Shown: positions 11,712-23,207 of the stretch, in pieces
How the letters are laid out: each line of letters starts with the position of its first letter
Position numbering within the stretch: the stretch's first letter is position 1
NCBI GenBank assembly: GCA_021442155.1
Contig: CM038222.1
Span: 18,486,923-18,550,922, forward strand
Origin: Cymbidium sinense
Taxonomy: Eukaryota; Streptophyta; Magnoliopsida; Asparagales; Orchidaceae
Direction: 5' to 3'
Length of the DNA stretch: 64,000 nt
Notes under the pieces: model-generated
Databases searched by the model: none
What the model saw: only the letters and a program-made list of their open reading frames with translations
Told to the model about the DNA's origin: nothing
Made by a program: the position numbers and the translations under genes

Positions 11712-13060
11712 GCTTTATTTAATTTATTTTATTTTTAGTTTATTTAGGTTTAGGTTTTACTATTTTTTAGGTTTAAGTATTTTTTAGGTTAGTATAGCTT
11801 AGTTTATTTAGTTTTAGTTTATTTAAGTTTAGGTTTATTTATTTATTTATTTTAGTTTAGGTTCATTTTATTTTAGGTTTAGGTTTAGGTTTTATTTTTT
11901 AGTTTATTTAGTTTTATTTTTATTTAAGTTTTTTATTTTAGGTTTAGTTTTATTTTATTTAGTTTAGGTTTTAGTTTTTATTATTTATTTATTTAGGTTT
12001 AGGTTTAGGTTTTATCTTCTAGTTTAGGTTATTTTAGTTTATTTTAGTTTAAGATTATTTAGGTTTAGTTTAGGTTTTAGTTAATTTTTTATTTTACGTT
12101 TAGGTTTTATTTTTTGGTTTAGGTTTTTAGTTTAGTTTAGGTTTATTTTTATTTATTTAGTTTAGATTTTTTTATTTAGGCTTATTTATCTTTATTTAGT
12201 TTAGTTTAGGTTTAGGTCAGTTTTGTGTTTTTGCATTAGTTTAGGTTTAGGGTTTTGTTATTTTTATATTTTAGTTTAGTTTTATTTCTTCATTTATTTA
12301 TTTGGCTTCAGTTTATTTAGATTGTTTAGGTTTATTTTAGCTTCAGGTTTAGGCTTAGTTAGGTTTAGGTTAGGTTTTTAGGTTTAGGTTTTGCTTTTTT
12401 AGGTTTAGTTTGGTTTATTTTATTTTATTTTGTTCATCATTTTAGGCTTTAGGGTCAGTTAGGTTTAGGCTTTAGGTTTTGGTTTTAGCTTAGTTTTCTC
12501 AATTTTATTTATTTTAGGTTTAGGTTTAGGTTTAGGTTTTATTTTATTTATTTATTTTAGTTTTACTTATATTTTATTTTTTAGTTTTATTTTATTTATT
12601 TTTAGGTTTAGCCATTTTATCTGGTTTTAGTTTAGGTTAGGTTTTTTAGGCTCAGTTTAGGTCTTATTTTTAACCTTTAGGTTTAGGTTTAGTTTAGCTT
12701 ATTTTAGTTAAGTTTTACTTTATTGCTTAGGTTTATTTTATCTTTATTTTTAGTTTAGTTTAGGTTTTATTTTAGGTTTTATTTTATTTTAGGTTTAGGT
12801 TTAGGTTTTAGGCCTAGATTTAGGTCAGCCATTTTATTTTTTTTTATTTTATTTATTTTATTTTAGTTTAGGTAGGTTTTAGGCCTAGGCTCAGTTTAGG
12901 CTCATTTTAGCCTGGGTATTTAGGTTTAGGTTTTTAGTTTAGTCATTTTAGTCTAGCCATTTAGTCAGGTCATCTAGTTTTAGGCCTTAGGCCTAGATCA
13001 GATTTAGGTTTAGATTTAGGTTAGGCTAGGTTTATTTGTGCCTTATTTCATTTTAGCAGT
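11712..13060 (+). repeat. Telomere-like T-rich tract
   Basis: TTTAGGTTTAGG and TTTTATTTTAGG units. C content rises towards the right edge (TTTAGGCCTAG, TTTAGGTCAG) as the tract grades into the next island. No gene is seen. Confidence 0.8.
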
Positions 13061-14780
13061 TCAGCTAGGAAGGCTCAGCCTTATCATATATTTATTTATC
13101 TTTAGTTTCTGCTTATCATTTTAGTCATTTTATTTAGGCTCAGGATTAGGCTAGATTTTAAGTTTTATTTATTTATTTAGGCCTTTACTCTAGACTCTTA
13201 GGCCTTTATCTCTTTGCCTGGGCCATTTAGCTGAGCCCAGGGCCATTTTTAGGCTTCAAATGAGTTTGAAATTTTAGCTCAGGCCTAGGGCCTAGGCCTA
13301 CCTCCTGTCGCCCTGTCATGTGGCTCAGGCATAGGCCTTACTGGCCTATCTACTAGGCTCCAGCCTGGCCTACTCTATCTATCAGGCCTTATCACCCAGC
13401 TCAGCCCAGCCACCCATTCTTCTCATTCATCTTTAGCTCATGTGGCTCAGGCTTTCAGCTCCCAGGCTCAGGGGCTCAGGCCTTACTTCCTCAGGCTCAT
13501 CCTGAAATACTTAGCCTGTTTGACTTACAGCCTATCTTCCTGCATCCATCTTAGCTCAGAGAGGGCCTAGGCCTCATCTTTAGCTCATCTAGGTTTCAGG
13601 CTTCTTCACTTCCCAGCCTCATCTAGCCTTTATCAGCCTAGCTTCCAGCCCACCTAGGGGCCCAGGCCTGTGCTTCCAGCCTCTCTGTGTCAGCCTTTCA
13701 TACCCAGTGGCCTATCCTCAGGCCTTAGCTCAGGCCTACTCTAGCCCAGGCCCATCACTCAGCCCAGGCCTAGCCCAGCCTGGCCTGGGCCTATCAGGGC
13801 CCATCCACCTCTAGGCTCTTGATAGGCCTGCTTCAGCATTCAAGCTTTTATCTCATTCCTGTGCCTTTAGCTTTTCATTCTTACCTTTGTCATTCTCTGC
13901 CTGTTAGGCCTTTCAAACCTACTAGGGCCCAGGCTCATGCTCATTCTTTATATCTAGCCTCTATCTTCCATCTTAGACCCCGCCTTTTCCTTTTATGTCC
14001 TAGCTTCAGCTTCCTTATTTTATCTTTCTCCTGTTAGGTTTAGTTTATCTTTGGGTCATTTTATTAGGCTCTATCTCAGCCCATTTTTTTTTTTAATCTT
14101 TAATGCATACTACTATTTTAGTCTAACTTTTTTTATCATTTTAGGCCTATTAGCCTATCTTTATTTTTAGTTTCATTATTTTATTTTAATTTATCTTTAT
14201 CACATTTTTTTTATCTTTATTTTAGGTTTTTCTTTAGCCTATCAGCCTTTTATTTTTGCCAGTTTGTTTCTTCATTCTTTTTAATTCCATCTTATCTCAT
14301 TTTAGGCTCTAGGCCTTAGGCCAGGCCTTTATCTTAAGCTTTTATTTATCTATTTTTAGCCTTTGGCTCTATCTATCTAATCCCATCTTTAATCCCCATC
14401 TATCTTTGGCAGGCCCAGCAGGTCAGCCTTCTCAGGGCCTCATCTAGCATTCAGGCCTAGGGCCCATCAGAGCCTTATAGGCCTTTCTGGCTCAGCTCTA
14501 GGCTCCAGTGGCCTGGCGGCCCCATTCCAGTGCTTGGCCTCAGGCCCAGTGGCCTGCAGGCCTAGGCTCTGCCCAGTGCTCAGGCCTAGGGCCTGTGCCC
14601 AGTCCAGGCCTGGGCGCAGCCCAGATGGCCTCAGGATCAGACTCCAGGGCCCTGTTGGCCCAGGCTCCCAGCCTCAGGGCCTGTTTTCTTGTGGCCTAGG
14701 GCTCCACTGGCCCAGTGGTCTGAGGGGGCCTTCTTTTCGCCTTGCGTTGGCTCAGTCCATCATTTATTTTAGTTCTCATT
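13061..14780 (+). repeat. C-rich island with reversed G/C skew
   Basis: Unlike the other GC islands, C exceeds G here in long stretches: CAGCCTATC, TAGCTCATC and CAGGCCTTATC units mixed with GGCCTAGG. A T-rich interval at 14040-14400 carries TTTATC and TTTAGCC. From ~14450 to 14740 it returns to GGCCCAGTGGCC DNA. Frames of 63-84 codons here lack any recognisable domain. Confidence 0.7.
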
Positions 14781-15504
14781 TTAACTAGGCTCCATCTCTT
14801 GTCCATTTTGTGTTTAAGCTGTTTTAGGCCTTTATCTTTTATCATTTTTAGGTTTTATTTTAGATCTATTTTGCCTAGCTTTTTATTTCTCATTTTATTT
14901 ATTTTATTTTTATTTTTGGTTTTAGTCTTGCCTAGCTTTCTTATTAGCATTTCTACTTATTATTTATTTTATTTTCTTTATTTTAGGTAGGTGTAGTTAT
15001 TGTTTTATCAGTTTATTTTATTTTAGTTTATTTTTGTTTATTTATTTTTTTTTCTTTATTTTCTTTTTAAGTTTTAAGGTTTATTTAGGTTTATTTAGGT
15101 TTATCTATCCAATTTTTATTTATTTTTTTTAGTTTATGTTTATTTTATTTATTTTAGGTTTTGTTTTAGTTTTATTTATTTTATTTTTATTATTTTAGGT
15201 TTTATTGTTTATTTTATTTTATTTTAGGTTTATTTTATTTTAGTTTGCTTTTATTTATTTTATTTTTTATTTTATTTTTTATTTTATTTTTTTATTTTAG
15301 GCTTTTATTTTAGTTTTATTTTTATTTTATTTTATTATTTAGTTTATTATTTATTTTAGTTTTAGTTTTATTTATTTAGTTTTTTTTTTATTTTAGGTTT
15401 AGGTTTGTGGTTCTTTAGGCTTGTATTTATTTTAGTGTTTAGTTTTTGTGTTTAGGTTTAGGTTTATATTTAGTTTAGTTTATTTTAGTTTAGTTTATGT
15501 TTAT
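14781..15504 (+). repeat. Telomere-like T-rich tract
   Basis: Mostly TTTTATTTTATTTTAGG, among the most AT-rich parts of the window (15110-15380). No gene is seen. Confidence 0.8.
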
Positions 15505-15734
15505 TTTATATTTCTTTCTTTCTCCATTCATCAAAACCATCCCTGCCTCTCGAGTGATCCACCATCATATCCCCATCTCTCTCTCTCCACCACCACGATA
15601 ACCTCTCGCCTCCATAACCACACCACCTCCATTCCCATATCCACCTATGATCCCCCACCACCACCACGAGAATCGCCGCCTCACCACCACTAGATCTAGC
15701 CCCTCTGATCTGATTCTCAAACTTTTCCCATTCT
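15505..15734 (-). pseudogene. GR-RBP C-terminal fragment 4 (3' UTR lost)
   Basis: A shorter copy. The minus strand starts next to CCTAAAGAATGGG (15734), passes Gly-rich codons (GGT/GGC/GGG runs, 15700-15600) and the region equivalent to the SRG-GG-DG ending (15560-15530), and then stops near 15505 without the ~170-bp 3' UTR found in other copies. Several frameshifts are present. The absence of the UTR shows this copy lost its 3' end by deletion. Confidence 0.65.
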
Positions 15735-17489
15735 TTAGGTTTAGGTTTAGTTAATTAGGTTTTAGGGTTTATTTATTTTTTGTTTAGTTACTTTAGTTTA
15801 GGTTTAGTTGGGGAGGGTTTAGGTGTTGGGGTCAGCAGGTTTAGGGGTTTGTGCTTAGGTTCAGGTTTTAGGTTGTGGTTTAGGTTTTAGGTTTAAACTT
15901 TTAGGTTTAGGGCTGTCAAGATTTAGTTTTTTTAGTGTTTAGGGTCAGGTGGTTTATGGTTTTTTTTTAAAGTAAACCCATGTTTAGTTTATTTATTTAT
16001 AGTATTTATTAAGTTTTTAGTTTATTAGGTTTAGGTTGTTTATTTTTAGGCTGAGTTTTATTTTATTTTATTTTATTTTATTTATTTTATTTTTATTTTT
16101 TTATCTTTTTATTCATTTTAGGTTTTTTTATTTTTTTTATTTTTAGTTTATTATTTTTATTTATTTTATTTATTATTATTTTAATCTATTATTTTTTATT
16201 TTTATTTTATATTTATAGGTTTATTTTTTTATTTTATTTAGGTTTTATTTTATTTAGGTAATTTATTTTTATCTTATTTTATTTTATTCATTTAGTTTTT
16301 TTTTTTTAAACCAGGTTCATCTTTTATTAGCTTTTTTCTTTATTTTATCTATTCTTCTTATCTATCAGGTTTAGGTTTAGCTCATTTATTACATATATAT
16401 TATAGTTCTTTTAGTAATCCTGAGTCTTAACCCATCCTTTCAGTGGCTCAGAGCCTGTGCTCAGCTCAGGCTGGCTCACCATCTAGGAGGCTTGTGGCTG
16501 GCCTATGCTCCCAGCTTTTTTTCAGGGGCCTAGGCCCAGTGGCCTAGGGCCTAGGGCTCAGGCTCAGGGCTTTTAGCCTTCAGGGCCCAGGCCTGTGGCT
16601 CAGTGGCCTCCAGGATCTAGGTTTATCCCTAGGACGCAGATCACCTTTGTCAGGGCTCAAAGCTAGGGCTTGGATCTTACTCATTTAGATTTTGTTTCAA
16701 ACCAAGTTAAAGTTTATCAATTCTTTTTTTATTTTTATTTATTTGATTTTTTTTATAGCTCATTTGGTTTTATCTTTAGTTTAGTTTTATCTAGCATTTT
16801 TAGAAGGTTACTTTACCCCAACATTTGTTTAGTTTTATTTTATTTTTATTTGTCGTTTTATTTTTTAATTTTAATTTTAAGTTTTATTTATTTATTTTGT
16901 CTATTTTAATTTTAGTTTATTATCTTTATTTTATTTAGGTTTATTATTTTAGTTTTAGGTTTTGGTTTTCTTTATTTTAGTTTAGTTTTATTTTAGGTTT
17001 TATTTTATTTTATTTATTTTAGTTTAAGTTTTTTTAGTTTAGTTTTATTTTGTTCATTTTTTATTTTTAGGTTTAGTTTTTTATTTTTATTTTATTTTGT
17101 TTTATTTTATATTTTATTTTTTTTAGTTTTTTTATATTTAGGTTTTTTCTTTTAGGTTTATTTTATTTTTTAATTTAGTTTTATATTTATCTATTTAGTT
17201 TTTATTTTTATATTTTTATTTTTAGGTTTAACTTAGTTTAGGTTTATTTGGGTTTAGGTTTTATTTATCTTTTATTATTTTATGTTTTATTTATTTATTT
17301 TATTTTTATTTTTTTTTTAGGGTAGGTGTGGTGTATGTTTGTGGTTTGGGTTTAAGGTCAGTTTGTTTGGGGTAGGTTTAGGTAAGGTTGTTTTGAGTTT
17401 TGGTGGGGTTTAGGTTTGGGTTTTTGGTTTAGGGTTTAGGTTTTAGTTTATGGTTTAGGGTTTTTGGTTTTTTTAATTTTTTTAAATTA
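15735..17489 (+). repeat. Telomere-like tract with small GC island
   Basis: A TTTAGG-rich patch is followed by a box at 15969-15982, T-rich DNA, a GC island of GGCTCAG/GGCCTAGGG units at ~16435-16690, more T-rich DNA, and a TTTAGGG patch (17390-17470) next to the 17490 GR-RBP stub. The junction at 16310-16326 (T-run then AAACCAGG) may be a decayed box. Confidence 0.75.
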
Positions 17490-17543
17490 ATTTTAACAAT
17501 GAATAAATTTAGATTCAACATTTGTTCTTTTTGATTTCGCCAA
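17490..17543 (-). pseudogene. GR-RBP 3' UTR stub (fragment 5) cut by block 1
   Basis: Only the terminal ~55 bases of the shared GR-RBP 3' UTR remain (complement of GATTCAACATTTGTTCTTT and the following CAACCAGGTAAC). At ~17543 the sequence switches abruptly to AAACCAGGGAAGTGAGG, the left end of the gypsy-containing block. It is too short to be coding. Confidence 0.7.
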
Positions 17544-18530
17544 CCAGGTAACAAACCAGGGAAGTGAGGCAATCAAATGACCTACTTGGGGCTAGCTAAA
17601 GCCTCGTTCCTGGATGTTTAGACTTTATACCCATTACCATTCAATCTTATATAAATCAACAGGGAAAGAGAACTCAACATTCATACACTTAAGCTATAAG
17701 CACATTTGCATTTCTGTATTTATAACTTAGCATCATAACACATACTTTATTATTCATTTATAAGAGATTTTGAAAAATACATTTGATTTAATAGTGATAA
17801 AAGCCACATATATTAAATTAAATCAACACATGCAAGCTTACATAAAGGAAATCCATTTTATTTTACTTGATTTTGAAAAGATGGATGCATGAATTCAAAT
17901 GACATACCAAATTTAACATGATTGGAAAGAGGACAATCAAATATAAGCATGTGATTCATTCAACCAAACTAGTTCTTAAGGACAATCAAATCTAATAAGA
18001 TTCTTTAAAGCAAACCAAAGCTTCTTTATTAATTAAGTTTTGGATTTGATTTGATTTAAAGAGGAGAAGAGAAATCATCACTTGTGTGTTAAACCCATTC
18101 CCACATTAGTGATTTGATTTAATTTAAGGAAATGTAATTAAGTTGAGTTTATGGGTTAATTAAGTTGAACCCTTAATTAGATGAATTAATTACCCTTACC
18201 TATGTCACCTTAAAGTAAATTAAAAATAATTATGAGCCAACATGATATGCATGGAAAATAAACTTGCAATGATCCAAGGAAATAAAAGGGGTCTAATGCA
18301 ATTGGCTCATGATTAATAGTTAATTAGATTAAAGGACTTAATTAATTTCCTTATGGTTTTCCCACACATGTGGACTAACCATAATGTCATTAAACTCCTT
18401 TAGGTTATTAAACACCTAAAGATCTACCATGATTTAATTAATTAAGTCTCCGATGTGATTATGTTTTAATTTGATTAAGTGATTTAATTAATTAGTTAAA
18501 TCTTAGTTAATTTCATTTTGGAAGCATACC
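17544..18530. other. Block 1 left part, AT-rich non-coding
   Basis: No reading frame of note. It matches 45115-46070 closely (examples: the AATCAAATGACC start, and TTGATTTTGAAAAGATGGAT in both). Multiple TTAATTAATT stretches. Possibly LTR or flanking sequence of an old retroelement; no ends could be assigned. Confidence 0.6.
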
Positions 18531-20250
18531 TCACGGAGCTCAAGACATGCTCAATAATTGAGGAAGCTCCATCTAGTGGAGATGAAGCCTCGTTGAGTAG
18601 CAATTGGATCAATTCCTTGACATTCGCTCGAAGGCCATGAACCAACGATTTGGAGCTCAACTTTGATCAAAGTCCCATCTCCGGTGCTTGCGAAGCTTGT
18701 GAGATGATTCATGCTTGCTCTACGAGGCCTAGGGAAGGTGCGTGCAAAGTTAATTTGAGTTTGCTATGGAAATAGGGAAGTTATGTCAGAAATGGGAGTG
18801 TCCTATTTTGTGATTGATGGGAATGGCATTTTTTGATTGAGGAACGAGCTTTGGAACTTAGGGAATGGCTCTATCAGGTTGTCTTGGGTAGCTAGGCCTC
18901 TAAAGAATTATTTTTTTATGTATTTGAGTGGTAATGAGGGGGTGTATACCACCCTTCATCTTGATCAGATGGTGGGATCGAGTTTGGCTTCTAGTGGTTG
19001 TCCGACCATCTCAGGGAGTTATGGGTGGCAAGGAGGAGGTGAGTTGGCTCGACTTGGTTGGTTGAAGGTGTGGAGGTGGCTGCCAAGGAGGAATCAAGGG
19101 TGTCCTATGGGTCATGGCCAACCCAACCACCCCTTAGGTTAGGTTGGGTAGTGTCCTAGGTGCCTAGGTGGACCATTGGGAGGGTACCAAGTGGCTAAGG
19201 GATGGAAATGACCATTAACATGGGTGATTGGTCTCATGTGATGCCCTTGACCCAATGATAGAATGATCATTTGGCATTGGATTTGATTTGGGCAAATCTA
19301 AAATGAACCAAAAGTTGGTTAGCCCAAATTTCAAGTTAATTGGAGTTGATTTGGTTATGTTTGGCTCAATTTCACTCATTTAGGTCAAATTGGGCTAGGT
19401 TAGGTCAAGTTGACCAATTGGTCAAAAATCAAGGGTTGGGTCAAGTTCATATGATCATTTGGGATATTTTGGTTCAAATGGTTTGGTTTAGTTTAGCTTA
19501 GATTTGATTTTGGCTCATTTGAATTCATTTGGGTCAAATGGATTGACCAATTTGACCAAATTGGCCAAATTGGCTTGGGTTGGGTTTTGGTTTAGGTTAA
19601 GTTGACCAATTGCAGATGATTGTAGACTTTGGTTTCAATTAATTTGGATCTGGTTTTGATTTAGGCCAACTTGGACCTTTAGGTCAATTTGGACTAAGTA
19701 ATTCAATTGGGTCCAATCAAGGCTTTGGTCAACAACAATTTTATGAAGCTGGAGCCATTGGTTGCAATCAATTTGGTTTATATTTTGATTTGATTGGTTT
19801 TTTAGGTCAATTTGGGTCAACATGGGTCAAGAGGGCCAATTGGGTTTGGTTTTTTTAATTGACTGTCATGTCATATTCAAATATTGATTTTGATTTGGCA
19901 TGAATCATTAGTTTCAAGGGATTTGGCTTAGGTTGCAATTTAGCTAGTTTGGGTTCATATGGGTTAAGGGGTTGACTTAGTTTGACTCAATTTATGATAA
20001 TTGATCAACCTAGGGTGATCAATAATCATGATGGGAGGTTTTGATGGACTTGGTTCAATTCAATTTGGGTAGAATTAAAACTTGGCTCAAATAGGTCAAA
20101 TTGGCCACTTTGGGTAAAGTAGACCAATTTATTTTAGTTAGCTTGATTTTGGGTGGAGTTTGATTTAGTTGGGTTTATATATGGATTTGGGAATGATATA
20201 TAAATTCAATTGTAATTGGCATGGGTTCAAATGGGTTTTTGTTCATTTGG
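18531..20250. other. Block 1 unidentified region and GGTCAA-rich DNA
   Basis: The first part (18531-19250) begins GGAAGCATACCTCACGG and is shared with 46986-47760; a plus-strand frame at 18837-19142 is open for 101 codons but is not convincingly coding and is broken in the other copy. From 19300 the DNA is dense in TTGGGTCAA, TTGACC and GGTCAAATTGG units, matching 47810-48760. It is cut at ~20254, where the sequence jumps to pol-linker DNA. Confidence 0.55.
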
Positions 20251-20284
20251 CTTGGGTTCAACAAGTCTATTCTTGCGAACTTGG

Positions 20285-20370
20285 CCAAATTTAAAAAAAA
20301 AAGAAAAAGAAAAAAGAAAGAAAAAAAGAAAAGAAAAGAAAATGAAAAAAGAAAATAAAGGCAAGTGGAA
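20285..20370 (+). repeat. Homopurine A/G tract, block 1
   Basis: Almost pure A and G on the plus strand (AAAAAGAAAAAAGAAAG type). A matching tract sits at 49915-50010 in block 2, in the same position relative to pol. In translation it would be a Lys-rich linker. Confidence 0.8.
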
Positions 20371-20579
20371 ATAGACTTGGAGGAGGAAGTGGAGCGATAT
20401 TAGATTCCACCCATAATTAGTTACTCCATTGAACATATGGGTAGGATGACGACCTCCAAGCGAGGAAGAGTCAGTTCAAAGGTCCAGAGTGGAAAACCTC
20501 ATTATTGGCCACCCAATAGAAGATATGTCCGACTATAAAGGGTACACCTATCCATATAGACTAAAATCTAGTTCATAGG

Positions 20580-21181
20580 ATGAGTCTTATATGGTTAGCA
20601 CACCAACTAGCTCTTCTCAATAGTAGATTAGAGGTGACACTTGAGCTAGATAGTGATGAACTCTGGGCTCCAAAGCAAAGCATAAGTGTATCCAAGTCTA
20701 TATGTGAAATAGTTAGGCATCAATTGGGAACCTTAGCTTTAACCCACTTTCCTCTCAAAAAGCTGAGGGTTTGGTAGTTAAGGAAGCTCGTAAGTCATCC
20801 ACATGTGTGAAGACTTAGAGGTTCTTTCTGGGAGCATCTTCCTCAAGTCAAGAAGTTAATGTAGAAGTTGAGGATGATTCATATAAATATTTAATAGAAT
20901 TACCTTTTGATTGGTACTTGCCTTATGTTCATAATTTGGTAAAGAAAGGGTTAATCCTACATACTTGGTCAAAGCACAAGTCATACTACTTCGAAATAAT
21001 ATGGAAGAACAAATGCGAAAACTCTCATTTAAGATCGGGACTAGGATTTGGTACTATGGGTCCAATTAATGATGATGATTATTGCTTAGTCATCAGCAAT
21101 CATTTGGAACCTGATAGGTTCTTTTCAAATCACATTAACTCATATGAGGAGCTGTGCTTAGAAACTGGGATGATCCTGTGA
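20580..21181 (+). pseudogene. Gypsy pol: protease-RT linker remnant
   Basis: Plus-strand frames with stops. The first part (20640-20800) includes DSDELWAPK and SICEIVRHQLGTLA and matches 50300-50470 in block 2. The second part (20869-21181) has an 87-codon open stretch beginning near the segment LPYVHNLVKKGLI and ending in SYEELCLETGMIL. In plant Tat elements the region between protease and reverse transcriptase is a variable linker, and that fits its position just before the RT N-terminus. No catalytic motif lies here. Two stop codons in tandem close the frame at 21179. Confidence 0.5.
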
Positions 21182-21271
21182 TGATTGTCGCTAGATCTCG
21201 CGTGAAATCAAGAAGAGATCAAGTTCTATCAACCATCAATGACCTCAAGAAATTAGAAATCAAGAAGATCC

Positions 21272-21463
21272 ATGCCCGACAGTATATCAATTTTTTTGAA
21301 TAAAATTGAAACCAATGACTTAGTTAGGCTATTGACTGAGTTTAAGGACTACTTTGCATGGAGTTATGAAGAGATGCCTACATTGGCTCCTAATCTAGTG
21401 GTCCATAAAATAACAATAGAGCCTACTACTAACCTTGTCAAGCAATCTCCTACACATATATGA
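21272..21463 (+). pseudogene. Gypsy reverse transcriptase, N-terminal piece
   Basis: Sixty-three open codons containing LLTEFKDYFAWSYEEMP, a hallmark of the plant gypsy RT N-terminus just before the polymerase domain, then a VVHK-I-P pattern leading to a stop near 21462. It continues out of frame into the degraded RT core. RT copies element RNA into cDNA; this one cannot be expressed intact. Confidence 0.8.
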
Positions 21464-22240
21464 TTAAACATAGAACAACATGTCATTTCTAAAGTCATAA
21501 AACTAATCTATGCTAGCTTCATTTGGGATGAAAAATACCATACCTAGTTAGCCAACATTATCCTAGTTAAGAAAAAGAATGGCCAAATTCACATATGCAT
21601 TGATTTTAGGGATTTAGGCATGTCCAAAATATTAATTTCCACTACCAATCTCAAAGCTGATGGTGGACATTGCCTCATCTCTTGCAATCTTCTATTTCAT
21701 GGATGGCTTATCTGGATATAACCAAATAAAGATGGCCCCTAAAGATGAAAGAAACTCTACTTTTAGAATCCTGATCAGAATCTTTTGCTATAAGTGCCTT
21801 TCATTTAAAAGCTCTATGCTACATAAATGGATATGATCAATCTTTGATGAACTCATTCATCATCAAGTCAAGTGCTATGTCGATGATCTCATCATCAAAA
21901 GCAAAGAAAAAGAAGACCATCTCTTTAACTTAAGAGTTGTTTTTTAATAGTTAAGATAATTTAACCTTAAAATGAACCCCTTAAAGTGTGCATTCAGAGC
22001 AGCTTTAGGGAAATTTCTTAGGTTTGTTGTCCGACACTAGGGAATTGAAATCATCCGGAGAAGATCCAGATGATTTTAGAAATTCCACCTCTTAAAAGAT
22101 TAACTCAACTTAAATCATTCCAAGAGTGGTTGGAATATCTAAGATGCTTTATATCACACCTATCGGGATGATGTCAGCCACTCTCAGCACTTTTCAAAAT
22201 GGATGCCAAGTTCAACTGGGATGATAAGTGTGAGTATGCC
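21464..22240 (+). pseudogene. Gypsy reverse transcriptase core, degraded
   Basis: RT motifs remain across several frames: VKKKNGQIH-like (~21570), FMDGLSGYNQIKMAPKDE (~21697-21750), and the catalytic box CYVDDLIIKSKEKEDH with YVDD codons at 21876-21887, then LKMNPLKCAF (~21967) and the thumb/connection region to ~22200. At least several stops and frameshifts lie between these motifs. The order and spacing match plant Tat/Ogre RT. Confidence 0.85.
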
Positions 22241-22520
22241 TTCAAAGAAATCAAGAATTACCTGATGACACGTCAGTTCTAGTAGCCCCTATCCCGGGTA
22301 AGCACCTCATACTTTACATTGCTACATTAGATGACTCCATTGGTGCTTTGTTGGCCCAAGTCAATGAATAAGGAAAGGAAAACACACTCTACTACCTCAG
22401 TCATTGTCTAATCCCGACTTAGGAAAATTATCCACCCATTAAGAAGTATTGTCTAGCTTTAATCATTGCATTCCAAAAGCTGTAACACTACATGCTTCCT
22501 CATAAGGTTAACTTAATCTC
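22241..22520 (+). pseudogene. Gypsy RNase H (RT-associated), degraded
   Basis: Follows the RT core directly. Fragments equivalent to the RT-connected RNase H are visible in different frames: FKEIKNYLM (~22242), a LYIA-LDDSIGALLAQ-like stretch (~22312-22360), and a region equivalent to the shared IEKECLALI-type motif (~22435). Frameshifts disrupt it. Confidence 0.65.
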
Positions 22521-22624
22521 TAAGATCAATCCACTATAGTATCTCATGACATGGTCAATGTTATATGGAAGGTCGGCACTATGATACATTATCCTCTCAT
22601 ATTTTGACATTATCTTTGTACCCC

Positions 22625-23160
22625 TCCGTGTGGTGAAAGGACAAGCACTAGTGGATTTCTTAGTAGCACACCCCCTTCTTGCTGACTTTCCTCTTAGTGA
22701 ACAAATAATGTACTTAGGTGATACTAGCATTCACCACTGGGAGATGTACTTTGATGGTGTGGCTTCCTCTCAAAGAGGAGAAGAACCATAATCTACTATT
22801 ACAAGAAAGACAGGGGCAAGAATAGTTCTCTTAACTCTAGACCACAATTTGATGAGATTCTCATATCATCTGTCTAATCCTTGCACCAACAATGAAGCCG
22901 AACATGAGGCTCTGATTGTCGCTTTGGAGTTATCCATTACTATAAGCATCCAGAACATCAATATCTTTGGGGATTCTCAACTAGATATCAACCAAATCGT
23001 TGGGTCCTATAAGGTTATAAAGCCCAAGCTCCATCACTACCATAAGTACACCATGGAGTTATTGGCCCAAATCTTAGAGGTTACCATTTATAAAATTCCT
23101 TGAGGGGAGAACATTGTAGTGTATGCTTTATCCAAGCTTGCCAAGAAGTTATATGTAGGA
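22625..23160 (+). pseudogene. Second (archaeal-type) RNase H of a Tat-lineage element
   Basis: The plus strand reads QALVDFLVAHPLL (~22641), WEMYFDGVASS (~22740), then an 84-codon open stretch (22849-23103) with NPCTNNEAEHEALIVALEL and FGDSQLDINQIVGSYKV, ending in a region equivalent to the ADALAKLA motif (VYALSKLAKK, ~23119). Three catalytic acidic positions are visible (D of YFDG, E of NEAEHEAL, D of FGDSQ); the fourth, normally D in ADALAKL, reads Y. This additional RNase H beside the RT-linked one is a known marker of the plant Tat/Ogre branch of Ty3/gypsy. At least two stops separate the pieces. Confidence 0.8.
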
Positions 23161-23207
23161 TGAGTCTATTTCAATAAAGGTCCAAAATAGACAAGTCTTA
23201 TCCCTTA

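Noticed and set aside
14508..14990. Overlapping plus-strand frames
   Set aside because: Repeat-derived translation in a GC island and adjacent T-rich tract.
15448..15693. Plus-strand Pro/Ser/Thr-rich 81-codon frame
   Set aside because: It is the antisense of GR-RBP fragment 4; CCACCACC is the complement of Gly codons.
19635..19823. Minus-strand Asn/Gln-rich frame
   Set aside because: Direct reading of GGTCAA/TTGG-type low-complexity DNA.
20285..20370. Polypurine tract priming plus-strand synthesis
   Set aside because: It lies upstream of RT, not at the 3' LTR border where such a tract would act.
21876..21887. YVDD box as copia, caulimovirus or LINE reverse transcriptase
   Set aside because: The flanking CYVDDLIIKSK and downstream LKMNPLKCAF, RNase H pair and integrase order fit Ty3/gypsy Tat elements, with integrase after RT.
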